19,861 nucleotides of DNA from JAYEIA01 sp964472505 (GTDB lineage: Bacteria; Bacteroidota; Bacteroidia; Bacteroidales; JAADGE01). This document shows, in pieces, positions 13,575-19,861 of this stretch (position 1 is the stretch's first letter; the number at the start of each line of letters is the position of its first letter). The stretch is taken from positions 1 through 19,861 of the forward strand of contig CAYYQW010000070.1 in assembly GCA_964472505.1 (NCBI GenBank), given 5' to 3'. Made by a program: the position numbers and the translations under genes. A model generated the notes under the pieces. It made no database searches and was not told where the DNA came from. It saw only the letters and a list, made by a program, of their open reading frames with translations.

Positions 13575-14432
13575 CTAAAATATTTCCAAAATTTTAATAT
13601 CAAAAATAAGTGTGGCATATCCGGGAATTAATTTTCCAAAACCTTCTGCTCCGTAGGCTTGGTCATAAGGTGCAATCAATCGGATTTTTTCGCCTTTTTT
13701 TAGGCCGTACAAAGCATGTTCCCAGGCTTCTATAAGCGGGTCTTCGCCCAAAGTAAAAACAAAAGGCTCGCCGCGCTCCAGACTGCTGTCGAAAAGCAGA
13801 CCGTTAAGCAGCCGCCCTTCGTAATGCACTTTAAGCCGGTCGCCGGCTTGAGCGCCCCTGCCCTGCCCTTGTTTCAATACAGAAATGTAAATTCCGGAGG
13901 AGTCCCGTTCAAACATCAAGTTCTCTCTGTCCAAATAGTTTTGAATCAGCAAATGCTCCTGAGCCTTTCGCCTTTTCCGAGCTTTAATATTTCGCTCCTG
14001 AATTTCTTTATCTGTCAAAATCCGCTCTAATTTTATGTGAAAAAGCAGCTCATCATCCGCTTTTATGCCTTGAGGGAGTGCTTCTTTGCGTGTGTTTTCA
14101 TAAAAATCTTTGGCAGGAATTAAAAAATGCAGGCTGTCATCCGGACGCATCATCATAAGTGCTTTATCATAAATGCTTTGAAGCGACTGTTGCTCAGGTA
14201 ATTGATATATTAAACTTCCGGACTCTGTATTTGAATTAAACAAAAGGCTGTCATAATAAAAATACTTAAGGCTAATACTCACTATATCAGAGTGTTGAAT
14301 TTCAACTAAAGAATCCGACTTATGGATGTATCGGTATTGAAAACCGGCATCGGAACTCATAAAATTTTCATTGTCTCGGCAAGCAGAAATTATAAACACT
14401 GCTACTGCTAACACAAAAAGAAACTTTTTCAT
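13575..14432 (-). CDS. FKBP-type peptidyl-prolyl isomerase lipoprotein
   Basis: A 285-aa lipoprotein (signal peptide with lipobox IISAC, Cys18) that should act as a periplasmic cis-trans prolyl isomerase or chaperone. The C-terminal ~90 residues form a canonical FKBP domain: AGDRLKVHYEGRLLNGLLFD, SSLERGEPFVFTLGE, LIEAWEHALYGLKKGEKIRL, IAPYDQAYG and LIPGYATLIFDIKIL. The region at about 30-145 looks like a second, degenerate FKBP domain: ISLKYFYYDSLLFNS, LQSIYDKALMMMRPDDSLHF, LIPAKDFYE and DDELLFHIKLERI. These align in order with the key FKBP strands but lack the ligand aromatic set. A basic helix (KARKRRKAQEHL) links the two. Such two-domain gliding-motility/FkpA-like lipoproteins are common in Bacteroidota. 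It faces the small ORF on the other strand. Confidence 0.9.
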   Translation of the reverse strand: MKKFLFVLAVAVFIISACRDNENFMSSDAGFQYRYIHKSDSLVEIQHSDIVSISLKYFYYDSLLFNSNTESGSLIYQLPEQQSLQSIYDKALMMMRPDDSLHFLIPAKDFYENTRKEALPQGIKADDELLFHIKLERILTDKEIQERNIKARKRRKAQEHLLIQNYLDRENLMFERDSSGIYISVLKQGQGRGAQAGDRLKVHYEGRLLNGLLFDSSLERGEPFVFTLGEDPLIEAWEHALYGLKKGEKIRLIAPYDQAYGAEGFGKLIPGYATLIFDIKILEIF

Positions 14433-14480
14433 ACGGACTTATTAACAAAATGTTTATAAAAAATTGATTTTTATTTGTTT

Positions 14481-14711
14481 ATGAATGAAATTGTATTTTT
14501 ATTTGTAAAACAAACTTTACAAACCATGTTTACAAAAAGGCTGTGGAATTTAATTTTGGATCTTCTTTTTTTCACTTTAATATCACTAATTATCGTTTTT
14601 GTTGTGTTTGGAGCAAATATTGGTACGAGTTTCGAACGCGAACCGGAAACGAAAGAAGCAGTTCATTCTGCAAAAACCCTCTCAATACCAATGTTATTTA
14701 AAGAAGATTAA
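14481..14711 (+). CDS. Small single-pass membrane protein, hypothetical
   Basis: A short ORF of 76 codons from ATG 14481 or 61 from ATG 14526. The second start gives a compact product: MFTKRLWNLILD, one strong membrane helix (LLFFTLISLIIVFVVFGANI), then a charged tail ending KTLSIPMLFKED. I recognise no family. It fills a gap between the divergent FKBP gene and a clear rightward hairpin terminator 40 bp after the stop, which is what makes it credible as a gene. No clear TAnnTTTG box precedes it. Alternatively the region is a non-coding divergent promoter with a chance ORF. Confidence 0.4.
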   Translation: MNEIVFLFVKQTLQTMFTKRLWNLILDLLFFTLISLIIVFVVFGANIGTSFEREPETKEAVHSAKTLSIPMLFKED

Positions 14712-14750
14712 AAATCGGAATAGTTTTTAGTGATCCTGTTTCCGATTAAA

Positions 14751-14815
14751 AACCGTAAGCCGATAATTTTTCGGGGGAAATGAATATAATTATCGGTCTT
14801 ACGGTTCCCTTTTTA
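14751..14815. terminator. Long hairpin terminator between small ORF and cinA
   Basis: Arms AACCGTAAG-CCGATAATT (14751-14768) and AATTATCGG-T-CTTACGGTT (14788-14806) form 18 pairs with a single bulged T. A T-rich run follows on the plus strand (14810-14814), and there is an A run on the left, so it can serve both converging transcripts. Confidence 0.75.
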
Positions 14816-14832
14816 ATTAAATAAAGTTAGTA

Positions 14833-16092
14833 CTAATTTTTATAAAAGTCAAGTATAAATTTTCGCAGCATATCCAAAGCTTTTGCGCTTGCCCTTTGAA
14901 TGTTGATATTTCGGCGCTTTCCGAAAATATATTTTTTTGAAAACAGTTTATCATTTCCCGCAACGGCAATCCATACCGTTCCGACAGGCTTTTCATCGGG
15001 GCCGCCGTCGGGGCCGGCAATGCCGGAAACGGCTATTGAATAATCGCTTCCGAAAACATTCAAAGCTCCTTTTGCCATAGCCTCAACGACTTCCCGGCTA
15101 ACGGCTCCGTGTTTCTCAATCAGAGATTCGGGCACTTTCAAATGCTCCGTTTTTACCTGATTGGAATAGGCCACCGTTCCTCCCAAAAAAACTTGTGAGC
15201 TTCCCGGAACGGATGTTATTTTAGCGGCAATACTGCCTCCGGTACAACTTTCGGCTGTAGCCAAAGTGGCTTTTCGTTCTTTTAGAAGTTCAAAAACCGT
15301 CTGCTCCAAAAAATAATTCCCTTCACCGTAAATAGCTTTCCCGATAATTTTTTTCAGTTTATGAATCTCGGCTTCCAATATTTCCTCAGCTTGCTGTTTG
15401 GATTTACCGCCTATGCTGAAACGCAATCGCAAACGCTCGGGCGAAGGCAAGTAAGCCAATTTGACATCTTTATGCAAAGCGGCCTCAAAATCCTCCAACA
15501 TTTGCGCCATGTGCGATTCCGCAATTCCGTGAGTTAATACTGTGCGGTGTACAATAGACGGGAAATCAAAATGTTGCGCTAATAACGGTAAAACTTTTTC
15601 GCTAAACATTTCTTTCATTTCAAAAGGAACGGCCGGCATGGATACCACCACGCTGCCCTTATGCTCAAACCACATACCGGGCGCCGTACCGTTGTCGTTG
15701 CGAATCACTTTACAAGCTTCCGGCACCAAAGCCTGTTTGCGGTTACGCTCATTCACCTGAAAACCGCGCGAACGAATAAAGCCTTCCACATCGGCCAGAA
15801 CATCTTCATTCAAAATTAAGTTGGTATTAAAATATTCGGCCAATACGGCTTTTGTTAAATCATCATCGGTAGGACCCAAGCCGCCGGTCAGCAAAACAAT
15901 GTCGTTTTTTTGGAGGCTGCAATCCAGCGCATCAAAAATCTGCCTGCGGCTGTCGCCCACGGTTTGCATTTCGTTTACCTGTACGCCCTTAAGCGTGAGT
16001 TGCTCGGCCAAAAACACGGCGTTGGTATCCGTTATTTGTCCGATTAAGATTTCGTCGCCCACGGATAAGAGAGCGGCTGTTATATTTTTCAT
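14833..16092 (-). CDS. cinA: CinA family protein with nicotinamide-nucleotide amidase domain
   Basis: A 419-aa two-domain CinA. The N-terminal MoaB/MogA-like (COG1058, ADP-ribose/FAD pyrophosphatase-type) domain has SVGDEILIGQITDTNA (residues 10-25), TGGLGPTDDD (69-78) and MPAVPFEMKEMF (152-163). The C-terminal PncC domain, which deamidates nicotinamide mononucleotide to recycle pyridine nucleotides, has the nucleophile Ser282 in ATAESCTGG, then GGTVAYSNQVK and AVSGIAGPDGGPDEKPVGTV. Length matches the family (about 410-420). I chose ATG at 16090-16092: a longer reading to 16119 would add nine residues absent from CinA proteins and would overlap the TATCTTTG promoter box. The cytosolic product has no obvious partner nearby; the gene ends beside a convergent terminator and begins next to the REP tract. 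Confidence 0.95.
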   Translation of the reverse strand: MKNITAALLSVGDEILIGQITDTNAVFLAEQLTLKGVQVNEMQTVGDSRRQIFDALDCSLQKNDIVLLTGGLGPTDDDLTKAVLAEYFNTNLILNEDVLADVEGFIRSRGFQVNERNRKQALVPEACKVIRNDNGTAPGMWFEHKGSVVVSMPAVPFEMKEMFSEKVLPLLAQHFDFPSIVHRTVLTHGIAESHMAQMLEDFEAALHKDVKLAYLPSPERLRLRFSIGGKSKQQAEEILEAEIHKLKKIIGKAIYGEGNYFLEQTVFELLKERKATLATAESCTGGSIAAKITSVPGSSQVFLGGTVAYSNQVKTEHLKVPESLIEKHGAVSREVVEAMAKGALNVFGSDYSIAVSGIAGPDGGPDEKPVGTVWIAVAGNDKLFSKKYIFGKRRNINIQRASAKALDMLRKFILDFYKN

Positions 16093-16116
16093 TTTTGTAT
16101 CTTTATTATTATACGG

Positions 16117-16124
16117 CAAAGATA
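16117..16124 (-). promoter_or_regulatory. Candidate -7 promoter box of cinA
   Basis: The minus strand reads TATCTTTG, a full TAnnTTTG match, 24 bp before the chosen ATG. No TTTG is found at the right distance upstream; the first REP copy begins 26 bp further on and may have replaced it. Confidence 0.45.
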
Positions 16125-16150
16125 CATAAAAATCACTCGTAAATTTTCCG

Positions 16151-16230
16151 AAATCTGCCGGATTTCTCTCTGCAATATCCTCGGAACAGTTATGCTTCGC
16201 TGTTAGTTGTTTTCTTGAATCCGGCTGGTT
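16151..16230 (+). repeat. REP-like palindromic element, copy 1
   Basis: It starts AAATCTGCCGGATTTCTC and ends GAATCCGGCTGGTT; the ends are inverted repeats with one change on the right. It contains ATATCCTCGGAAC and an inner pair AACAG / CTGTT around TTATGCTTCG. Confidence 0.85.
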
Positions 16231-16255
16231 ATTTGAAACGAACCAAACTTCCCGG

Positions 16256-16336
16256 AAATCTGCCGGATTTCTCTTTGCGATATCCTCGGAACATTTATAC
16301 TTCGATGTTACTTACTTTCTTAAATCCGGCAGATTT
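16256..16336 (+). repeat. REP-like palindromic element, copy 2
   Basis: It has perfect 15-bp terminal inverted repeats (AAATCTGCCGGATTT and AAATCCGGCAGATTT). The inner pair is AACAT / ATGTT around TTATACTTCG. It ends 5 bp from the stop codon of the transposase remnant. Confidence 0.9.
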
Positions 16337-16341
16337 AGCTG

Positions 16342-16711
16342 CTAATCAATAATAATATCTTTCAAGTTATCTAAGTTTTGTTCTTTTTGATGAACAAAAT
16401 GATAATTTCCCAAATCTCCGAATTTGTCTAAAATATATTTTTTGGGAAGATTACTTTCTTTAGGCTCCATAATCATAAGATACGAACTCCAAGAATAATT
16501 CATGAAATCTTCACGGAGATTATGATGCAACGGATTTCGATGAATATAACACATACATTCTCTGTAGTATTTATCAGAATCAACTAATTTCCGTTTAAAC
16601 GGTTTTTCAAACAAACTGCCTCTTCGGTTTTCCTGTTTATTGATTGATTTTGACCACGAAATAAAAAATGCCCCAAATTGCTTGCTTAATGCAATGCTTA
16701 AATCGTTAACG
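16342..16711 (-). pseudogene. REP-associated tyrosine transposase (RAYT, IS200/Y1 family), 5'-deleted
   Basis: This is the C-terminal part of a RAYT, the single-strand transposase class thought to move REP palindromes. Reading leftward after the third REP copy, the frame gives VNDLSIALSKQFGAFFISW, SKSINKQENRRGSLFEKPFK, the tyrosine motif YIHRNPLHHN and WSSY, and ends ILDKFGDLGNYHFVHQK plus an acidic tail. About 123 residues remain. The N-terminal half with the HUH metal motif (H.H) is missing. The frame continues without a stop through REP copy 3 back to about 16809, but no ATG precedes the homology and TTG (16614) is the only candidate start inside it. The homology begins exactly at the REP edge, and the other REP edge is 5 bp past the stop. 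The fragment cannot be catalytically active by itself. Confidence 0.75.
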
Positions 16712-16795
16712 AAATCTGCCGGATTTCTCTCTGTAATATCCTCGGAACATTTAAGCTTGGCTGTTAGCTGTTTTCTTGAATCCGGCAGGTTTTTT
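16712..16795 (+). repeat. REP-like palindromic element, copy 3 (joined to the transposase remnant)
   Basis: It starts AAATCTGCCGGATTTCTC and ends GAATCCGGCAGGTTTTTT. The inner pair AACAT / CTGTT has four pairs plus a mismatch. Its left end is the break point of the transposase gene. Confidence 0.88.
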
Positions 16796-16830
16796 GAATT
16801 ATGGATTGGTTAATATAAGCACTTCATGTA

Positions 16831-17358
16831 TTATTTTTTTTGACCCAAAATATACGTCACTTTGAGAGATAAAGGAAATGCAATATTTTGATCAACCGGC
16901 AAATTTCTTTTAACTAAAGGTATATCCCCTCTTAATTCAAATAAAATTTTACTGTTCAAAAACGCAGTAGCTCCTATTGAAAATGTATTATAGCCATATT
17001 CATTATTAAACCTGTGGATTTCATCTTTTGTTGAAACCCATCCAAAACCTATAAATGGTGATATGTTTTTCCAAAGATTATACCTTATATCTATATAATT
17101 GTGAACTCTATATTTGTTTATACCAAAATAAGTGGATGAATTAGCTTTTGCCAATGATAAACTTGCATCATTTCTAATTGAAACCGAAAATTTATCTTTT
17201 CTGAAAGTCATTGCAGCAGATGGTCCTCCTATATAATCAATAAGCGTATATCTCATTCCTAATTCAAAAGTTGTTTGTATTCTTTCTTTTGGATTCCCTT
17301 GAGAAAAAGCTGCTGAACAAATTACAGCAAGTAAAAGGCCAATAAGGATTTTTTTCAT
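16831..17358 (-). CDS. Small outer membrane beta-barrel-like protein, hypothetical
   Basis: 175 aa with a clear signal peptide (MKKILIGLLLAVICSAAFSQ), then alternating polar/aromatic strands that suggest an 8-stranded outer membrane barrel: TTFELGMRYTLIDYIGG, DKFSVSIRNDASLSLA, YIDIRYNLWKNISPFIGFGW, NTFSIGATAFLNSKILFELR and FPLSLKVTYILGQKK. I recognise no named family. It stands alone between two REP copies, with an imperfect stem-loop upstream. It may be an envelope accessory or an adhesin-like porin; neither can be shown. Gene boundaries are firm: ATG at 17356-17358 begins the signal peptide. Confidence 0.75.
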   Translation of the reverse strand: MKKILIGLLLAVICSAAFSQGNPKERIQTTFELGMRYTLIDYIGGPSAAMTFRKDKFSVSIRNDASLSLAKANSSTYFGINKYRVHNYIDIRYNLWKNISPFIGFGWVSTKDEIHRFNNEYGYNTFSIGATAFLNSKILFELRGDIPLVKRNLPVDQNIAFPLSLKVTYILGQKK

Positions 17359-17388
17359 TTGTATTAATTAAAAAACGATAAACATTTA

Positions 17389-17413
17389 GGCTTATAGCCG
17401 TATATTATAAGCC
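17389..17413. repeat. Inverted repeat upstream of the barrel gene
   Basis: GGCTTATA and TATAAGCC arms around a 9-nt centre, 30 bp upstream of the 17358 start codon. No T run follows on either strand, so an operator or leader structure is as likely as a terminator. Confidence 0.4.
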
Positions 17414-17505
17414 ATTAACGCAAGAATTTTGAAATATATTATTTGAATCAGCATAATTCCTCACACTTGAACATAAATAATCTTCCGGTTTAAAATCTGT
17501 CTCCG

Positions 17506-17588
17506 AAATCTGCCGGATTTCTCTCTGCAATATCCTCGGAACAATTATGCTTTGCAGACAGCCGTTTTCTTGAATCCGGCAGGTTTTT
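17506..17588 (+). repeat. REP-like palindromic element, copy 4
   Basis: The same outer ends as copy 3 (AAATCTGCCGGATTTCTC ... GAATCCGGCAGGTTTTTT). The inner AACAA / CAGACAG segment no longer pairs. It lies between the barrel gene and the end of the propeller-like lipoprotein gene. Confidence 0.88.
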
Positions 17589-17608
17589 TGAATAATTATA
17601 CAAGAAAA

Positions 17609-19246
17609 TCACTCTTTATAATAATCTGAAATAATGCCTTGCTGTTTTAAAAATAACAATAATTCCGGTTCAAAGTTATAAACATTCAAAGCATCATACG
17701 AAATATCCTGTACCTGCGTACCTCCCTGAAAAAGGATTAAGCGAGGTTTATTTAATTGCCCCGGTTTGCAATATCTGTAATATTCGTCCGTGTCATCAAA
17801 ATATATATTTGGGACTTTTTTATTTAAAAATAAGTCATGAAGCATCTTGCTGCTCTCAGCCGTTTGTGCACCTGAAAAAATATAATAAATCGGCTTTTGA
17901 GAAAGCAAACTATAGTTGACGGAATAAAAATTCAGCAAACGATAGGAAACAGCCTCACAATTTGTCGTAGGAATTATCACAACAGCCGTTGCAGAATCAT
18001 GTAACTGAAGTTTTTCTTCAATATACTTTTCAATAGATTTAACACCGGTATCAAAGGGCTGAGATTCAATATATTCCAACATACCCTCTGTACGTAATGC
18101 TGATTCAGAAATTCTATATTCCGACAATACAAAATCGGATGTTTTTTTTGATTCATTCCTGTTGTAGAACAAAAAAGTACTATCAGACAATGCTGCTACA
18201 AAGCCTGTATTATCGGGCATAAGGCCCTCCCATAATACATTAAAAGCAGAATCAGCGGCCAATAAAGATCTTTTATTTAAATATTGTGGAAATCCGAGCG
18301 TTCTGAAAAAACGTTTATGTTTGCTGTCGTAAATAGTTTCTAAATAAGAAAAGCGATTGTTTACATATCTGCTTTCAGGTACTGTCTTTGAAGCTTTAAT
18401 GGTATCAATAAAAAAACTTTTTAATTCGGCATACTCCTTTATGGTGCGGTCTTTATAATTATAACGAAGAATTCTTGGGGTGTATCTGAATGACACTAAT
18501 AATTCATATTCATTGCCCGTAAGAGTTATGAAGGGATGTTCATATCCGTCAGGATAGTAAATATCTTTATTTATATTAGGATAAATAAGTTCTTCAAAAT
18601 ATTCAAAGGTTTGCGTTTCAGCATTCAGAGAACCAATACCTGTAAATGGTTTACGGTCTGATTTCTTATCACCAATAAATGTGTTTCCGTCTTTTAATTT
18701 TTTTGTATGAAAAAAAAGAGAATTATTTTCATAGCATAATTCGCTGTAAAACCTTATATACCTAACTGTCTTTTCATTATAATCCGGATTATACGAACTG
18801 ATAATATTAGCTCCGTTCAATTTATAATTATTTTCAACCCTGCCTTTATTGTCAATTAAAAAGAGTGTATTATCATGTAAGTTCCTTTCAGGTTGAAACA
18901 AAATAAAAATTGAATCTTGGTTATGAAAATAAATATCATAAATACGCTTTCTTTCCGGAATCGGAATATTTATTGCAATATTTTGTTTATTAAAGTCATA
19001 AACTATTAAGCTGTCTGAGGCAGATTGAATAATGGGAATAATATAAAACAAGCTGTCTGTCTTTTTTACTCTTATCCTTGCTACATCAAAACCGGAATAA
19101 TTCGGAAAAACAAAATCCTTTACTAACTCAAATCCGACCGCCTTATGACTTGTCGATTGACTTTTTAAGTTTTTTTCTCTTAACCCGCATGAATAAATCA
19201 TTCCTAAAAAGAAAAAAAGCAAAATTACAATTTTGTATATTTTCAT
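17609..19246 (-). CDS. DUF4221-like propeller lipoprotein with thioredoxin-like C-terminal region
   Basis: A 545-aa lipoprotein (lipobox IYSC, Cys20). Residues ~45-400 consist of repeated beta segments of the kind seen in DUF4221 / 6-bladed propeller lipoproteins of Bacteroidota: SDSLIVYDFNKQNIAINI, PERKRIYDIYFHNQDSIFIL and NTLFLIDNKGRVENNYKLNG. This assignment is from pattern and is only moderately sure. The last ~130 residues look like a thioredoxin-fold segment: TAVVIIPTTNCEAVSYRLL, KPIYYIFSGAQTAESSKMLH, VPNIYFDDTDEYYRYC and KPRLILFQGG. It carries a single Cys where a CxxC would sit, so redox activity is doubtful. Such propeller lipoproteins often neighbour small secreted peptides, and the next gene upstream encodes a small lipoprotein. 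A terminator separates the two. Confidence 0.65.
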   Translation of the reverse strand: MKIYKIVILLFFFLGMIYSCGLREKNLKSQSTSHKAVGFELVKDFVFPNYSGFDVARIRVKKTDSLFYIIPIIQSASDSLIVYDFNKQNIAINIPIPERKRIYDIYFHNQDSIFILFQPERNLHDNTLFLIDNKGRVENNYKLNGANIISSYNPDYNEKTVRYIRFYSELCYENNSLFFHTKKLKDGNTFIGDKKSDRKPFTGIGSLNAETQTFEYFEELIYPNINKDIYYPDGYEHPFITLTGNEYELLVSFRYTPRILRYNYKDRTIKEYAELKSFFIDTIKASKTVPESRYVNNRFSYLETIYDSKHKRFFRTLGFPQYLNKRSLLAADSAFNVLWEGLMPDNTGFVAALSDSTFLFYNRNESKKTSDFVLSEYRISESALRTEGMLEYIESQPFDTGVKSIEKYIEEKLQLHDSATAVVIIPTTNCEAVSYRLLNFYSVNYSLLSQKPIYYIFSGAQTAESSKMLHDLFLNKKVPNIYFDDTDEYYRYCKPGQLNKPRLILFQGGTQVQDISYDALNVYNFEPELLLFLKQQGIISDYYKE

Positions 19247-19275
19247 AGCATATTATCGGATAATATATAGTACAG

Positions 19276-19305
19276 AAAAATTCGTGCCATAATATATGGC
19301 ACGAA
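19276..19305 (-). terminator. Intrinsic terminator after the small lipoprotein gene
   Basis: A perfect 11-bp stem TTCGTGCCATA - TAT - TATGGCACGAA on the minus strand, followed by TTTTTC. It separates this gene from the propeller lipoprotein, so the two probably have separate transcripts. Confidence 0.8.
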
Positions 19306-19325
19306 AAATAATTATTATAATACTC

Positions 19326-19736
19326 TTAATGCGTAACAATCCATGTCCTTCCGTCAACTTCTACTTCCATACAGTTGTCTGCATCCCCCGCGCAGCCAAT
19401 CAAATAACCGGAACCAAATTCTTGAACAACTAATGTCCCGTACCATGACTGCTCAGGTATGCCCTTAGCAAAAGCATTGTCTTTTACTAAAACAAAAAGA
19501 TTTTGTTTATTTTCATTGTTTTTTGGAGAATAATAATATGCATCTCCCTTCAACCCTTGCAATACGGTTTTTGAGAAATCATATTGCACAGGTACCAGCT
19601 CTCCATATTCACTGTTTAATGTTTCCAATTTTTCTAATACTGTAATTTTAGTTTGTACCTCTTCAAATTCCGTCTTGGAACAGGATGATAATACAAAAAT
19701 ACTTGCGGCTAAAAATAAAAAAATACTTGCTTTCAT
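19326..19736 (-). CDS. Small lipoprotein of unknown function
   Basis: 136 aa with a clear lipoprotein signal (lipobox LSSC, Cys19). The mature part opens with a helical KTEFEEVQTKITVLEKLETL stretch, then short beta strands (NLFVLVKDNAFAKGIP, WYGTLVVQEFGSGYLIG), and closes with a Cys pair GCAGDADNC (Cys114, Cys122) and VEVDGRTWIVTH. The eight-residue Cys spacing could form a small disulfide loop. I do not recognise a family; the C-terminal shape recalls secreted peptides that accompany propeller lipoproteins in Bacteroidota, as is the case next door, but this is inference. A seven-unit AAT repeat lies 39-59 bp upstream of the start, and the gene is followed by its own terminator. Confidence 0.7.
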   Translation of the reverse strand: MKASIFLFLAASIFVLSSCSKTEFEEVQTKITVLEKLETLNSEYGELVPVQYDFSKTVLQGLKGDAYYYSPKNNENKQNLFVLVKDNAFAKGIPEQSWYGTLVVQEFGSGYLIGCAGDADNCMEVEVDGRTWIVTH

Positions 19737-19774
19737 TTGTTATTTGTTTTAGTTAAAAAAATATTAGTTGCGCC

Positions 19775-19795
19775 AATAATAATAATAATAATAAT
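19775..19795. repeat. AAT trinucleotide microsatellite (7 units)
   Basis: Seven uninterrupted AAT units (ATT on the coding strand) lie 39-59 bp upstream of the small lipoprotein start. They are bounded by GCGCC and GGCCAAT, which form an imperfect inverted repeat. Confidence 0.9.
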
Positions 19796-19823
19796 GGCCA
19801 ATTTTTTTAACAAAAAAACGTTT

Positions 19824-19861
19824 AAATCTGCCGGATTTCTCTCTGCAATATCCTCGGAACA
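19824..19861 (+). repeat. REP-like palindromic element, copy 5, cut by the window end
   Basis: It reads AAATCTGCCGGATTTCTC and then TGCAATATCCTCGGAACA, identical to copies 1 and 4 over this length. The right half lies outside the window. Confidence 0.85.

Noticed and set aside
14712..14745. Second stem AATCGGAA / TTCCGATT after the small ORF
   Set aside because: It has only 8 pairs with a long loop and is followed by AAAAACC rather than T; the next hairpin is the convincing terminator.
16151..19861. Repeated units considered as a CRISPR array
   Set aside because: The copies are palindromic, ~80 bp long, separated by unequal distances with genes between, and linked to a RAYT; there are no regular spacers.

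Overview
The window looks like an AT-rich Bacteroidota (probably Bacteroidales-like) chromosome. Four things support this: Bacteroidota-type promoters (TTTG, 19 bp, TAnnTTTG) upstream of both tRNA genes; a lineage-typical TonB receptor/DUF4249 lipoprotein pair; a tetratricopeptide, coiled-coil, SpoIIE-phosphatase signalling protein; and many short lipoproteins with ...S-[AS]-C lipoboxes. The tRNAs do not encode CCA.

1-3.4 kb (+ strand): a damaged type I restriction-modification block. It holds a 5'-broken specificity-subunit (hsdS) remnant, a KilA-N domain protein, an intact methyltransferase (hsdM) starting 1 nt after it, and a short gene broken by one extra T in a T6 run. No intact hsdS and no hsdR lie in the window.

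3.4-4.3 kb (- strand): the most unusual part. The initiator tRNA-fMet gene is followed by its terminator and then by two nearly identical 82-aa GIY-YIG nuclease genes. The stop codon of each abuts a 78-bp copy of the tRNA-fMet 3' half. Each copy is interrupted by two small hairpins with the same stem (TCCGTC/GACGGA). The unit repeats every 381 bp, giving a tandem nuclease plus tRNA-remnant cassette array behind the only initiator tRNA in view.

4.4-8.4 kb: core-like genes. These are a DnaQ-type exonuclease (-), a membrane TPR/SpoIIE phosphatase (+), a short-chain dehydrogenase (+), and tRNA-Glu with rpsT sharing a clear promoter and terminator. 8.4-8.7 kb has no gene, but holds a perfect bidirectional-terminator palindrome and a degenerate CTGACCTCTGA-type repeat.

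8.7-13.5 kb (- strand): a likely four-gene operon in transcription order: a four-helix membrane protein, a DUF3592-like membrane protein with two related halves, a TonB-dependent receptor and a DUF4249 lipoprotein. The gaps are 12-17 bp, which suggests uptake or envelope function. Upstream lie an FKBP-type prolyl isomerase lipoprotein (-), a small one-helix membrane ORF (+), a strong hairpin terminator and cinA (-).

16.1-19.9 kb: an accessory tract with five same-orientation copies of an ~80-85 bp REP-like palindrome. Two of them bracket a 5'-deleted REP-associated tyrosine transposase (RAYT). The others flank a small beta-barrel-like protein, a propeller-like lipoprotein with a thioredoxin-like tail, and a small lipoprotein with a trinucleotide repeat just upstream. 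All functional statements are by inspection; no database search was run.
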